This document shows positions 1 to 7,934 of a stretch of DNA of 35,313 bases, piece by piece. The stretch spans positions 214,596 to 249,908 of the forward strand of contig NZ_JAPDHW010000007.1 of the NCBI RefSeq assembly GCF_025971945.1, written 5' to 3'. This stretch comes from Chryseobacterium kimseyorum (GTDB lineage Bacteria > Bacteroidota > Bacteroidia > Flavobacteriales > Weeksellaceae). Position numbers and translations under genes: made by a program. The notes under the pieces were generated by a model, which worked only from the letters and a program-made list of their open reading frames with translations, had not been told where the DNA came from and did no database searches. The stretch's first letter is position 1, and every line of letters starts with the position of its first letter.

Positions 1-223
1 TGAAAATACAGTTAATAATGATTTTTTAAACGCAAAGATTATTGAATGTATTTGAAAATTTTAAGGGATGCAAAGGCAAATAAATTTGCTTCGCGAAGCT
101 TGAAAATACATTTACGAATGAATATTTAACGCAAAGCTGATCATGCGCTTCATCAAATCAACTTGTTGATTCATCTTTGCTCCTTAAAGTTTTAAGATTT
201 TAAAATAAATCTTTGCGTTTAAA
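1..223. repeat. Intergenic repeat with inverted ends
   Basis: Non-coding stretch made of copies of a motif around AACGCAAAG. The 16 bases at 25-40 (TTTAAACGCAAAGATT) recur exactly as the reverse complement at 208-223. Separately, 1-40 and 101-139 are imperfect direct repeats that share TGAAAATACA at their left edge (1-10 and 101-110). A small hairpin (AATCAAC/GTTGATT) lies near 158-173. No ORF is supported. This is probably a dispersed flavobacterial intergenic repeat, but copy number elsewhere cannot be seen here. Confidence 0.55.
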
Positions 224-297
224 TCTTTTACATCAAATATGAAGAAAATTTAAGCAAAATGAAATTGTGAGAATCAGAACCAGTTTAAAATAATGCA

Positions 298-765
298 ATG
301 AAATTTTTTATATTTTTAATGTTATCAGTTTCCGGATTCTGTTTTTCACAGATAAAGTCCGGAACATTTTCTGAGCTTGAGAATCTGAAACATAATAAAA
401 AACCAATTATTATTCATCTGTACACTGATTGGTGCTCCATCTGCAAAATAGAATCTTTTAAATTAAATAAGGATAAAGAATTGGTTAAAATAATCAGTTA
501 TAATTTTCATTTCATCAATTTTGAAGCTGAAAAAACCAAAGAAAAAATTATTTTTCAAGGCAAAGAATTTAATTATTTATCCAACGGAAATTCAGGAATC
601 CACGAGTTGGCGTTGGCTTTATCAAAAAATAAAAGTCAGCCCGTTTATCCGCTGTGGATAATTTTAGATGAAAATCAGGAGATGTTTTACTATCATGAGG
701 GTGAATTTAAACCTGAAAAAATGAAAGAGAAATTGTTGGAAATTTCTTCGTTATCAACTCGCTAA
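298..765 (+). CDS. Secreted thioredoxin-like protein
   Basis: A 155-residue protein with an N-terminal signal peptide (hydrophobic residues about 3-16, likely cleavage after FCFSQ). The remainder is one thioredoxin-fold domain of the thioredoxin_7/DUF255-like kind, with the redox motif C46-S-I-C49 after a beta-strand (KPIIIHLYTDWC). The likely role is a periplasmic thiol-disulfide oxidoreductase; the substrate is unknown. It stands alone, converging on the betaine transporter operon. ATG at 298 is chosen because it gives a complete signal peptide. Specific roles such as cytochrome maturation have no support from the neighbours. Confidence 0.75.
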   Translation: MKFFIFLMLSVSGFCFSQIKSGTFSELENLKHNKKPIIIHLYTDWCSICKIESFKLNKDKELVKIISYNFHFINFEAEKTKEKIIFQGKEFNYLSNGNSGIHELALALSKNKSQPVYPLWIILDENQEMFYYHEGEFKPEKMKEKLLEISSLSTR

Positions 766-801
766 AAAAAATCCCCAGACTTTAAAAAAATCTAAGGGAT
801 T
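763..801 (-). terminator. Rho-independent terminator of the betaine transporter operon
   Basis: Stem AATCCC/GGGATT (770-775 with 796-801), extended by AGA/TCT, followed on the minus strand by a run of seven T (763-769). It lies just downstream of the binding-protein stop codon. Confidence 0.6.
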
Positions 802-823
802 GCTGCTCACGAATTTAAACAAA

Positions 824-1678
824 TCAATGTTTATCCAGCCAGGAATTTACGAGTTGGGAATGATCTTCAACCCATTTTTTAGCGGTAGCCGCTTTGTCTT
901 TACTGTCTTCCATTTTAGTTAAAAGATCGGTCATTGTTTTGTCGTCAAAATACATTTTAGCAAAGAATTTTGTTAATTCCGGGTGGTCTTTTCCAAAGCT
1001 TTTTCTGCTGTAAGTCTTGATTTTTTCTGCTTCACCAAATGTTCTTTTTGGGTCTTCAAGAAATTTTAATTTCATTTTGCCAAACATCCAGTGAGGTTGC
1101 CATCCTGCGACAACAATCCATTCTCTGCGTTTGATTGCATTCTGAAGCTCAGTAATCATGGCCACTGTAGAAGAATTAATCTGACGGTAACTTAACTGAT
1201 AATCAATGATAGCTCTGTCTGTTGCAGAAGTCATTCCGGCTCCTTTTTCAATACCGATGATTCTGTTATTGAACTCTTTCTCGTATTTTGGCAAGTCTTC
1301 TACAGACTCTATGGGAATATACTCTGGAACCACTAAGCCGATTCTTCCGTTGTCATAGTTTGTTCCAAGGTTGATTAAATCGGGGAACTTCGCTACTTTC
1401 GTTACATGAGTATACGGTAGCCATACGCCTAAAAAGAGATCTGTGTCTTCGTTATTCATGGATGCTAAAATCATATCGGTAGAAGCTTTCTGAATGATGA
1501 CATGATATCCCTGTTCATCTAAAATAGCTTTCACAACGTGGGTCATTGCAACATTTTCTGCCCAGCCATCAACCATTCCGATGTTGATGTATTTAGAGTT
1601 TTTTAAATTTTTACAGGAATTAAATATTCCTAAAACAATAACAGAACTAATTAATAATAGATAATTTATTTTTTTCAT
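824..1678 (-). CDS. Glycine betaine/proline ABC transporter substrate-binding lipoprotein
   Basis: A 284-residue OpuAC/ProX-family binding protein. Residues 1-22 form a lipoprotein signal peptide ending at the lipobox Cys22 (GIFNSC), so the mature protein is probably membrane-anchored in the periplasm. The rest matches the betaine-binding fold: an early IGMVDGWAEN strand, then WLPYTH, and VVAGWQPHWMFGKM, with several Trp residues of the type that form the aromatic cage for quaternary amines. It is the last gene of a three-gene operon; its start codon overlaps the permease stop by 4 bases (ATGA), indicating translational coupling. Betaine, proline betaine or choline could each be the true ligand. 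Confidence 0.9.
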   Translation of the reverse strand: MKKINYLLLISSVIVLGIFNSCKNLKNSKYINIGMVDGWAENVAMTHVVKAILDEQGYHVIIQKASTDMILASMNNEDTDLFLGVWLPYTHVTKVAKFPDLINLGTNYDNGRIGLVVPEYIPIESVEDLPKYEKEFNNRIIGIEKGAGMTSATDRAIIDYQLSYRQINSSTVAMITELQNAIKRREWIVVAGWQPHWMFGKMKLKFLEDPKRTFGEAEKIKTYSRKSFGKDHPELTKFFAKMYFDDKTMTDLLTKMEDSKDKAATAKKWVEDHSQLVNSWLDKH

Positions 1679-2508
1679 TTCGCTGTTTTTTTCTTTACAA
1701 ATCCCTGAGTGATTCGGTCTAGAATAATGGCTAAAATCACAACAGATAAACCACTTTCAAAACCTAAACCGATGTCAAGATTATTAATTCCTTCCAAAAC
1801 TTTTTCACCCAGACCGCCTGCAGCAATCATTCCTGCAATAACGACCATGGATAATGACAGCAAAATAGTCTGATTGATTCCTGCCAAAATCGTATTGGTC
1901 GCCAAAGGAAGTTCTACTTTAAATAAAATCTGGCGATTGGTTGCTCCGAATGCCCGTGCTGCTTCCACAATATCTTTCGGGACAGACTGAATTCCCAGTG
2001 TGGTTAAACGGACGGCAGGTGGCATAGCGAAAATAATCGTTGCAAATGCACCGGGAACTTTACCAATACTGAAAAAAAGTACAGCGGGAATCAGGTAAAC
2101 GAATGCCGGCATGGTCTGCATTAAATCTAATAACGGACGGATAATTTTTGATGCAAGCTGATTTTTAGCTGCCCAAATTCCAAGAGGAACAGATAAAATC
2201 AGGGCGGTTATTGTTGAAACAAAAATCAGTGCTAAAGTTTCCATCGTTTCTCTCCAGAATCCCATTAGAAATATTAAAGTAAGTCCGGCAGCGGTCATAA
2301 TGGCTGTTCCTTTTCCTGCTTTCCATAAAGCTAATACAGTAAAAAGAATAATAATGATGTAAAATGGAGTGTTGACCAATGCCCACTCAATGCCTAAAAT
2401 AGAAGAATTTCCAACATTTTTTATAATGTCAAAGAAAGGTTTTGCATTATCGGTAAGCCAATTGATAGCAGTTTCTACATATTGACCTATATCTATAGTT
2501 TTATTCAT
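1675..2508 (-). CDS. Glycine betaine/proline ABC transporter permease
   Basis: A 277-residue ProW/OpuAB-type inner-membrane permease with about six to seven hydrophobic segments. The binding-protein-dependent permease signature (EAA loop) is visible around residues 180-200 as EAARAFGATNRQILFKVELP, which contacts the ATPase. The gene begins one base after the ATPase stop and overlaps the binding-protein gene by 4 bases. It forms the translocation pore for osmoprotectant uptake together with its two neighbours. Confidence 0.92.
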   Translation of the reverse strand: MNKTIDIGQYVETAINWLTDNAKPFFDIIKNVGNSSILGIEWALVNTPFYIIIILFTVLALWKAGKGTAIMTAAGLTLIFLMGFWRETMETLALIFVSTITALILSVPLGIWAAKNQLASKIIRPLLDLMQTMPAFVYLIPAVLFFSIGKVPGAFATIIFAMPPAVRLTTLGIQSVPKDIVEAARAFGATNRQILFKVELPLATNTILAGINQTILLSLSMVVIAGMIAAGGLGEKVLEGINNLDIGLGFESGLSVVILAIILDRITQGFVKKKTAK

Positions 2509-2509
2509 C

Positions 2510-3760
2510 TTATTGGTTGTTTGCGATTTCTTTTAATTCGATAATTTCTTTTTCATTAAACTTCGTTGCTTCTATGATGAGCGATAATTGAGTGACGAGG
2601 CCTAAAAATTTATTGGTATCGTCCACCACAGCGATGGATGATTTACTTCCTGAAATCAGCGGAAGCATTTCTTCAACCGTAGCCTCCTGATAAACCGAAG
2701 GAACATTGCTGTTGATCACCGATTCTACTGTCGGTTCTTTTTTCTTTGCAATTTGCACAATGTCACTCAGCGTTACAAAACCGAGAAATTTACTTTGAAA
2801 ATCGATCACCGGTAAAGTTTCCAAACCTGTTGTTCTCATTTTTCTTAGTGCGCCTTCAGGACCGTCTTTTCTGAAGCGGACGACCGTCGGTTTATCAAAC
2901 ATTAAAGATTTTGCGGTGATAATTGTTTTACGGTCTACTTTTTCCACAAAGGCTTTTACATAATCACTTGCGGGATTGGTTAAAATATCTTCTGCAGTTC
3001 CTATCTGCTCGATGACACCATCTTTCATAATGACAATTCGGTCTCCGATTTTAATCGCTTCATCCAAATCATGGGTAATGAACACGATGGTTTTCTGCAA
3101 AGTTTCCTGTAACTCAAGAAGCTGATCCTGCATCTCAGATTTTATCAGAGGATCGAGTGCTGAGAATGCCTCATCCATCAACAGAACTTCGGGATCATTG
3201 GCTAATGCTCTCGCTAATCCCACTCTCTGCTGCATCCCACCGGAGAGTTGAGATGGCAGTTGATTTTCAAAACCATTTAAACCTACGATGTTTAAAGCTT
3301 TTTGCGCTTTTTCTTCACGGGTGGTTTTATTTTCTCCACGAATTTCAAGTCCGAACGCTGCGTTGCTTAAAACGGTATGATGGGGTAGCAGGCCAAATTT
3401 CTGAAAAACCATACTCATTTCAGTTCTCCGCACTTCAAGAAGATCTTTGTTGTTTTTATCGGTGATATTATCGTCGTTAATGTAGACTTTCCCCGCGGTC
3501 GGCTCATTCAGCCGGTTCAGACAGCGTAGGAGTGTTGATTTTCCGCTTCCCGATAAACCCATGATGACAAAAAACTCACCTTCGTAGATCTCAAAGCTGG
3601 CTTTGTTAATTCCTACTGTGCAACCTGTTTTTTCCAGAATTTCTTTTTTAGAAAAACCTTTGTCAAGAAGTTCCAACGCTTTTTCTTTATTTTTTCCGAA
3701 AATAATCGTCAGATCTTCGACTTTAAGTTTTACTTTTCTATTCGTATCTATTGTATCCAT
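2510..3760 (-). CDS. Glycine betaine/proline ABC transporter ATP-binding protein with CBS domains
   Basis: A 416-residue ProV/OpuAA-type ATPase. Walker A is at 68-76 (GLSGSGKST), the ABC signature at 172-180 (LSGGMQQRV), Walker B at 192-197 (VLLMDE), and the switch His at 230. The N-terminal extension (residues 22-60) is typical of quaternary-amine transporters. The C-terminal 130 residues form two CBS motifs (about 280-340 and 345-400), which in OpuA sense ionic strength. First gene of the operon, cytoplasmic, energising uptake of betaine-type osmolytes. CBS retention suggests post-translational osmotic gating. Confidence 0.93.
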   Translation of the reverse strand: MDTIDTNRKVKLKVEDLTIIFGKNKEKALELLDKGFSKKEILEKTGCTVGINKASFEIYEGEFFVIMGLSGSGKSTLLRCLNRLNEPTAGKVYINDDNITDKNNKDLLEVRRTEMSMVFQKFGLLPHHTVLSNAAFGLEIRGENKTTREEKAQKALNIVGLNGFENQLPSQLSGGMQQRVGLARALANDPEVLLMDEAFSALDPLIKSEMQDQLLELQETLQKTIVFITHDLDEAIKIGDRIVIMKDGVIEQIGTAEDILTNPASDYVKAFVEKVDRKTIITAKSLMFDKPTVVRFRKDGPEGALRKMRTTGLETLPVIDFQSKFLGFVTLSDIVQIAKKKEPTVESVINSNVPSVYQEATVEEMLPLISGSKSSIAVVDDTNKFLGLVTQLSLIIEATKFNEKEIIELKEIANNQ

Positions 3761-4098
3761 ATTCAGAGTTTGTTGTGTTTGAGATGAGAAATTGAAACGG
3801 TGATGCTTTGATGAACAATGTCACCAAAAACACAATTGTTCGGATGATTTTACTGTAAAATCATTTTTAATAACAAAAAATTACAAATCATCTCAATGTA
3901 TGATTATGCGTATTTTTTAAGATTTTACTTTGACAAAGAATGTATTACGTAAAAAAAGAAATCAATCTTTTTAAATTGAATCAAAGAATAATTATCATCA
4001 GGATAATTAAAGGTATTTGCCTGGAACAACTTGAATTTATCGTTATGCTGAAAGCATAGAAAAGCTGCACATCAATTTCTTATGACGTTGCAAATTTA
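3761..4098 (-). promoter_or_regulatory. Long leader/promoter region of the betaine transporter operon
   Basis: A gene-free stretch of over 300 bases upstream of the ATPase gene. The only good -7 match on the minus strand is TAAATTTG at 4091-4098, which would give a leader of about 320 nt; no clear -33 box is seen. Inside are a palindrome at 3844-3864 (arms ATGATTTTAC/GTAAAATCAT around one base), an inverted repeat at 3990-4008 (AATTATC/GATAATT) and a small hairpin at 4044-4058 (TATGCT/AGCATA). These are candidates for operator or leader-RNA elements; none matches a riboswitch class I recognise. Confidence 0.35.
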
Positions 4099-4233
4099 CG
4101 GAATTTATATTTAAATGAATTTTAAGATTGTAACGCATTGAATTTCAAATATTTAAACATGCAAGTTTTTTTATGATAATAGGAGTTGACATTGCTAAAA
4201 ATAATTTATTGATCAAGATGTTTTCTAACGATA

Positions 4234-4599
4234 TTATTTTAGCAAAACCGCAACAATTGCAAAAATCGCAGGCAATGCCTGAACAAAAAATATTTTCTTG
4301 GTTGCAGAAACAGCACCGTAAATTCCGGCAACGGTAACACAGCCTAAGAAAAACAGAGCAATATTCGTTTGCCATTTTTCGTCTTCAATAAAGAAAGTCC
4401 AGATCAATCCGGCTGCCAGAAAACCGTTGTACAATCCCTGATTGGCTGCCAAACCTTTTGTCGGTTTAAACATTTCAGGTGGCAAAGCTGCTTTGAAAAC
4501 TTCTTTTCCTTTGGTTTCCCACGCAAACATTTCCATCCAGAGAATATACAGATGTTCCAGAGCGACAGCGGCGATGAGAATTTTGGCAACAATTTCCAT
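4234..4599 (-). CDS. DUF1304 family small membrane protein
   Basis: A 121-residue protein matching the DUF1304 family in length and pattern: an N-terminal helix with EHLYILWMEMFAW, a loop with AANQGLYNGFLAAGL, and four hydrophobic segments in total (about 3-22, 50-72, 80-98, 103-120). It is probably an inner-membrane protein; the family's biochemical role is unknown. It is divergent from the Crp-like gene across a 64-base gap that contains that gene's promoter. No lipobox or signal peptide other than the first helix. Confidence 0.82.
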   Translation of the reverse strand: MEIVAKILIAAVALEHLYILWMEMFAWETKGKEVFKAALPPEMFKPTKGLAANQGLYNGFLAAGLIWTFFIEDEKWQTNIALFFLGCVTVAGIYGAVSATKKIFFVQALPAIFAIVAVLLK

Positions 4600-4615
4600 G
4601 GTATAATTTTTATCA

Positions 4616-4646
4616 TTGTAAAACTAAAAAAATAAAGTTAAGTTTG
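4616..4646 (+). promoter_or_regulatory. Bacteroidota-type promoter of the Crp-like gene
   Basis: TTG at 4616-4618 and TAAGTTTG at 4639-4646 with a 20-base spacer, 17 bases before the ATG at 4664. This matches the flavobacterial TTTG-N19-TAnnTTTG arrangement well. Confidence 0.55.
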
Positions 4647-4663
4647 AGTATTCAATTTCATAA

Positions 4664-5236
4664 ATGGAAACTTTTAAAGCGCATTTAAATAAATTTATTA
4701 CGGTCAGTGATGATGAATTTACTTCAATATTCTCTTTCTTTCAGTTGGTGGAAGTGAAGAAGAAGGAGAATTTAATGTCAGAAGATGATGTTTGTAAATT
4801 TAAATATTTTGTTTTGAAAGGTTGTCTCAGAAAGTTTTTTATCAATGAAAAAGGCGTGGAGCAAACTACCGAATTTGCTATAGAAAACTGGTGGTTGGCA
4901 GACAATTTTGCATTCGAACAGCGGGAAAAGACGAAGTTCAATATTCAGGCAGTGGAAAAGGCGACGGTAATGATGATTGATTGTCAGTCTCAGGAACTTC
5001 TGCTTGAAAAACATCCTATTATGGAGCGTTATTTCAGAATGATTTATCAGCGTGCTTATTCTGCAGCCGAAAAACGAATCCGTTATCTGTATGAAATGAG
5101 TAAAGAAGAATACTACATTCACTTCAGTACATTATATCCCTGGTTTATCCAGAGAATTCCACAATATTTACTGGCTTCATTTTTAGGTTTCACTCCGGAA
5201 TATTTAAGTGAAATCAGAGCAAAATTACGTTCTTAA
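4664..5236 (+). CDS. Crp/Fnr family transcriptional regulator
   Basis: A 190-residue protein with a cyclic-nucleotide-binding-like jelly-roll domain (about 20-120, including KYFVLKGCLRKFFINEKG and the following strands) and a short C-terminal winged-helix region (about 145-190, PQYLLASFLGFTPEYLSEIRAKL) like the Bacteroidota Crp-like group. The Arg that contacts cAMP phosphate in E. coli CRP is not obvious, so the effector may differ or be absent. It lies immediately upstream of, and co-directional with, the DoxX and AhpD-like genes, making it their likely regulator. That link is inferred from position only. Confidence 0.85.
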   Translation: METFKAHLNKFITVSDDEFTSIFSFFQLVEVKKKENLMSEDDVCKFKYFVLKGCLRKFFINEKGVEQTTEFAIENWWLADNFAFEQREKTKFNIQAVEKATVMMIDCQSQELLLEKHPIMERYFRMIYQRAYSAAEKRIRYLYEMSKEEYYIHFSTLYPWFIQRIPQYLLASFLGFTPEYLSEIRAKLRS

Positions 5237-5299
5237 ACCAGTTTAAGATTTTTGCGGTATCTATGTCGCAACTTTGTCATGTAATTAAAAGCCAACAGC

Positions 5300-5734
5300 A
5301 TGACAGACCAGAAAATTTCACTTCCTCAATTATTTATAAGATTCGCAATTGCGGTGACAATGCTGTCTGCAGTCGCAGACCGGTTTGGTTTTTGGGGAGA
5401 AAATTCCGCATGGGGAAACTGGGAGAATTTTGAAAAATATACCAGACAGTTAACCTTTTTCCTTCCTGAAATTTTAAGCACATTTTCTGCCTATGCCGCT
5501 ACTTTTTTAGAAATCATTTTTCCACTGATGTTGATTTTCGGTTTCAAAACCAAGATTGCAGCCTATGGAACGGGTTTTTTATTGCTGATTTTCGCCTTAT
5601 CGATGACAATCGCACTTGGACTAAAAGCTCCGCTGGATTATTCGGTTTGGGTGGGCAGTGCAGCGGCTTTTTTACTGGCATCACAAAAAGAATATTTTTT
5701 TTCAATAGATACACTAACTAAAAATCATCAATAG
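5300..5734 (+). CDS. DoxX family membrane protein
   Basis: A 144-residue DoxX-family protein with four predicted membrane helices (about 8-25, 55-75, 78-98, 105-125). Motifs RFAIAVTMLSAVADRFG and the FLEIIFPLMLIFGFKT turn are typical. Bacterial DoxX proteins are linked to thiol/redox stress and membrane quinone reactions, but the reaction here is not established. It is translated next to the AhpD-like gene with a single base between stop and start, so the two are almost certainly one operon and may form a small peroxide/redox defence unit. Confidence 0.85.
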   Translation: MTDQKISLPQLFIRFAIAVTMLSAVADRFGFWGENSAWGNWENFEKYTRQLTFFLPEILSTFSAYAATFLEIIFPLMLIFGFKTKIAAYGTGFLLLIFALSMTIALGLKAPLDYSVWVGSAAAFLLASQKEYFFSIDTLTKNHQ

Positions 5735-5735
5735 T

Positions 5736-6179
5736 ATGAGCGCAAGATTCAACATGGCAACGACGCACGCTGCCGCTTACAAAGCAGGAATAGGAATGGA
5801 GGCTGCCCTTCAGAACAGTTTTTTAACTCCGATTCAGAAAGAATTAATTAAAATCAGAGCTTCTCAGATTAATGCATGTGCATTCTGTTTGGATATGCAC
5901 ACCAAAGATGCTTTAAAATATGGTGAAACACCGCAGAGAATTTTCCTTCTGAATGCTTGGAGAGATGCAAAAGAACTGTTTACAGAAGAAGAGCAGGTGA
6001 TCTTGATGGTTGCTGAAGAAATTACATTGATCAGCCAGAAAGGACTTACTGAAGAAACTTACCAAAAAGCAAAAGCACTTTTTAATGAAACGCAGATTGC
6101 CGATATTATTATGGCTGCCGTTTCTATTAATATGTGGAACAGAATCGCAATTTCTACCCATTTGCCGATAGCAAAATAA
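5736..6179 (+). CDS. Carboxymuconolactone decarboxylase/AhpD-like protein
   Basis: A 147-residue all-helical CMD-family protein. The AhpD-type redox motif is present in the core: C48-A-F-C51 followed by H55 (ACAFCLDMHTKDAL), where the two cysteines and the His act as a thiol-disulfide/peroxidase relay. This favours an alkylhydroperoxidase-like role over true carboxymuconolactone decarboxylation, which needs no CXXC. It begins one base after the DoxX stop. A bidirectional terminator follows at 6197-6231. Confidence 0.9.
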   Translation: MSARFNMATTHAAAYKAGIGMEAALQNSFLTPIQKELIKIRASQINACAFCLDMHTKDALKYGETPQRIFLLNAWRDAKELFTEEEQVILMVAEEITLISQKGLTEETYQKAKALFNETQIADIIMAAVSINMWNRIAISTHLPIAK

Positions 6180-6196
6180 TCAGTTTTTGACTTGGA

Positions 6197-6231
6197 AAAA
6201 ATAGCTTCCCAAGATTTGAGAAGCTATTTTT
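6197..6231. terminator. Bidirectional terminator
   Basis: Inverted repeat with 12-base arms, AAAAATAGCTTC (6197-6208) and GAAGCTATTTTT (6220-6231). A T-run on each strand serves the convergent AhpD-like and PPC-domain genes. Confidence 0.75.
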
Positions 6232-6241
6232 GTTTTAATAA

Positions 6242-6745
6242 TTACTGCTGACAATTCAGCTGAAGAACGTTAGCATTCAGCGGTTGTTCTATTTTTCTTT
6301 CTAATTTTTTATCATGAACGGTGATATAGATTTCCATTGAACCTGTTCCGACATACAGAGAAAGAAGATGACCGCCGTACGCATCAAATTTGTCATCCGT
6401 TGCGACTCCGTGAACGTGGATTGAAGGACCTTTTTCATTCCAGGCAATAGATCCGGTCAGGCTTCCCATTTCTACTTTTTTAAAAGTTTTGGGATTAAAT
6501 TTTTTAGCCTGAAAATCATAAAATCCAAAAGTTGCTTCTCTCGCAAAACCAATTCCTGTGAAGCTTGCCGAGGGAATGTTCTCAGTCTTTGCAAGATTCT
6601 CAATCTGAGCCAGAACGTCATCATTTTCGCGAAGTACCATCAGAAATCCTGTCGGAGTTTTTGTGTATCTGCAGATTTCTTTCTGCTGTGCTGACAAAGT
6701 ATTCATCAGAAATAAAGTGATTAGAAAAGTTGCAAATAATTTCAT
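6242..6745 (-). CDS. Secreted PPC/DUF296-domain protein
   Basis: A 167-residue protein whose first 19 residues form a clear signal peptide (hydrophobic LFATFLITLFLMNTLSAQ). The rest (about 25-140) is a PPC (DUF296) domain: TGFLMVLREND, IPSASFTGIGFAREATFGFYD, and the metal/ligand-site region GPSIHVHGVATD with a conserved His pair. PPC domains are best known in plant AT-hook nuclear proteins and in bacterial cytoplasmic homologues; a secreted copy is unusual. The function is unknown. It is monocistronic, ending at a bidirectional terminator. Confidence 0.8.
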   Translation of the reverse strand: MKLFATFLITLFLMNTLSAQQKEICRYTKTPTGFLMVLRENDDVLAQIENLAKTENIPSASFTGIGFAREATFGFYDFQAKKFNPKTFKKVEMGSLTGSIAWNEKGPSIHVHGVATDDKFDAYGGHLLSLYVGTGSMEIYITVHDKKLERKIEQPLNANVLQLNCQQ

Positions 6746-6809
6746 GTTTTGGTATTTAACTGAAGTAATGAAATATCTGCACCAATTTAATTTTGAAATT
6801 AATTTAAAT

Positions 6810-7097
6810 TTATATCAGATTGGACAGATAAATCTGTGGCTTTTCCTGCAATTTTTCTTCAACTAAATTTGCAAATGCTTTGATGTAAGGTTCATTGTTA
6901 TGTTGTTTCAGACCTTCTTCGCTTTTCCAGATTTCATAGAAAATAAAATGGTTTTCATCTTCAGTTCCCTGGTGAAGCGTGTACAGTTCGTTGGCCGCTT
7001 CTTTTCTGGTTTCTTTCACCATATTCTGAAGTACCTGTAAAACTTCATTTCTGTGTTCTTCTTTTGCTTTGATAATCGCGGTGAGGTAAATTTTCAT
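6810..7097 (-). CDS. Putative quinol monooxygenase (ABM family)
   Basis: A 95-residue antibiotic-biosynthesis-monooxygenase (ABM) fold protein: strand MKIYLTAIIKAKEEHRNEV, helix VLQNMVKETRKE, then YTLHQGTEDENHFIFYEIW and the closing helix. It resembles E. coli YgiN, a quinol monooxygenase coupled to MdaB. Its start codon overlaps the stop of the upstream MdaB-like gene by one base (TGATG), the same pairing as mdaB-ygiN in enterobacteria. It probably acts in the cytosol on reduced quinones. ABM proteins are diverse, so another aromatic substrate is possible. Confidence 0.82.
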   Translation of the reverse strand: MKIYLTAIIKAKEEHRNEVLQVLQNMVKETRKEAANELYTLHQGTEDENHFIFYEIWKSEEGLKQHNNEPYIKAFANLVEEKLQEKPQIYLSNLI

Positions 7098-7711
7098 CAG
7101 ACTAATTGTGGTTTAAATTCTTTCTCGAAAACAGCGGTGACATGTTCTCTGTACAGTTTCATGTCTCGCTCAATGTTTGCATTTTTCTCTACATCATGAA
7201 AGTGAAAACTTTCCATTTTTTCTAAAGAAACGAAAGCGTTCATTCTGTGGAAACCGAATAATGGTCCGTCATCAACACTTGTCTCACTGAAAAATTCTCC
7301 GGGAAGCGTGAATGCAGTTTCCGGCGCATTCCAGCTTGTGGTAACCATGTATTTTCTTCCGCCTAACATTCCGCCGGTTCCGTAATTGATCTGCGGATTA
7401 TCTGCTTTTCTTCCGTCACTCATGTAAATTCCTTTAGCATGACCTGCTGTAAAAACTTCGTCAATATATTTTTTAAAGCCATTTGGTAACTGAAACCACC
7501 AGATTGGCGTGTGGTAAATAATAAAATCTGCCCAAACAAATTTTTTAACTTCTTCATTTTTATCGTAACCTTCGCTTACGTTGGAGAATTTTATTTCTAC
7601 ATTTTCAAACTCTTTTAAAGCCTGTAAGGTGTTTTCTGCAATGGTCTGATTGTATTTTCCTCCGGAGTGACCGAAATTCTGTCCGCCATTGATAATTAAT
7701 ACTTTTTTCAT
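7097..7711 (-). CDS. mdaB: NAD(P)H:quinone oxidoreductase, MdaB-like
   Basis: A 204-residue flavodoxin-fold quinone reductase of the MdaB group. The FAD/phosphate loop is at the N-terminus (VLIINGGQNFGHSGGKYN). The active-site regions WADFIIYHTPIWWFQLP and the loop YGTGGMLGGRKYMVTTSWN (about residues 110-130) are characteristic. It would reduce quinones by two electrons, avoiding semiquinone radicals, with the downstream ABM protein reoxidising or modifying the quinol. It is divergent from a LysR-type gene that is the probable regulator. Confidence 0.88.
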   Translation of the reverse strand: MKKVLIINGGQNFGHSGGKYNQTIAENTLQALKEFENVEIKFSNVSEGYDKNEEVKKFVWADFIIYHTPIWWFQLPNGFKKYIDEVFTAGHAKGIYMSDGRKADNPQINYGTGGMLGGRKYMVTTSWNAPETAFTLPGEFFSETSVDDGPLFGFHRMNAFVSLEKMESFHFHDVEKNANIERDMKLYREHVTAVFEKEFKPQLV

Positions 7712-7740
7712 TGTTGTAATGCTGTTTAAAATTTATACTG

Positions 7741-7748
7741 CAAAGTTA
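7741..7748 (-). promoter_or_regulatory. -7 element for the mdaB-like operon
   Basis: TAACTTTG on the minus strand, 29 bases before the start codon, followed by CAGT as in many flavobacterial promoters. No convincing -33 box at the usual distance, so the promoter may need an activator such as the divergent LysR protein. Confidence 0.5.
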
Positions 7749-7757
7749 TGTCTGGAT

Positions 7758-7792
7758 TTTGTATTATAAAAATAATATAATTTATACATTTG
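7758..7792 (+). promoter_or_regulatory. Candidate promoter of the LysR gene
   Basis: TTTG at 7758-7761 and TACATTTG at 7785-7792, spacer 23 bases (slightly long). It would place the heptamer array at 7804-7880 inside the 5' leader of the LysR-type gene. Confidence 0.4.
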
Positions 7793-7803
7793 TATTATAA
7801 TTC

Positions 7804-7880
7804 TGATGATAGATGATAGATGATTAATGATTAATGATTGCTGATTGCTGATTGATGGTTGATGGGTGATGATTGATGGG
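7804..7880. repeat. Eleven-unit heptanucleotide tandem repeat
   Basis: Eleven consecutive 7-base units with no gaps: TGATGAT, AGATGAT (x2), TAATGAT (x2), TGCTGAT (x2), TGATGGT, TGATGGG, TGATGAT, TGATGGG. It is purine/TGAT-biased, non-coding, and sits between the candidate -7 box and the start of the LysR gene. The paired identical units suggest growth by slippage. Confidence 0.8.
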
Positions 7881-7934
7881 GATGATTTATAGTGGGAGGG
7901 AAGTAAAGAGTTATATCTTACAAATAAGAAATTG

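Noticed and set aside
4173..4337. A plus-strand ORF beginning MIIGVDIAKNNLL, like the start of an IS110-family transposase
   Set aside because: Only about ten residues match; the frame then runs antisense into the well-supported DUF1304 gene and stops after 54 codons. No other transposase part or terminal sequence is seen.
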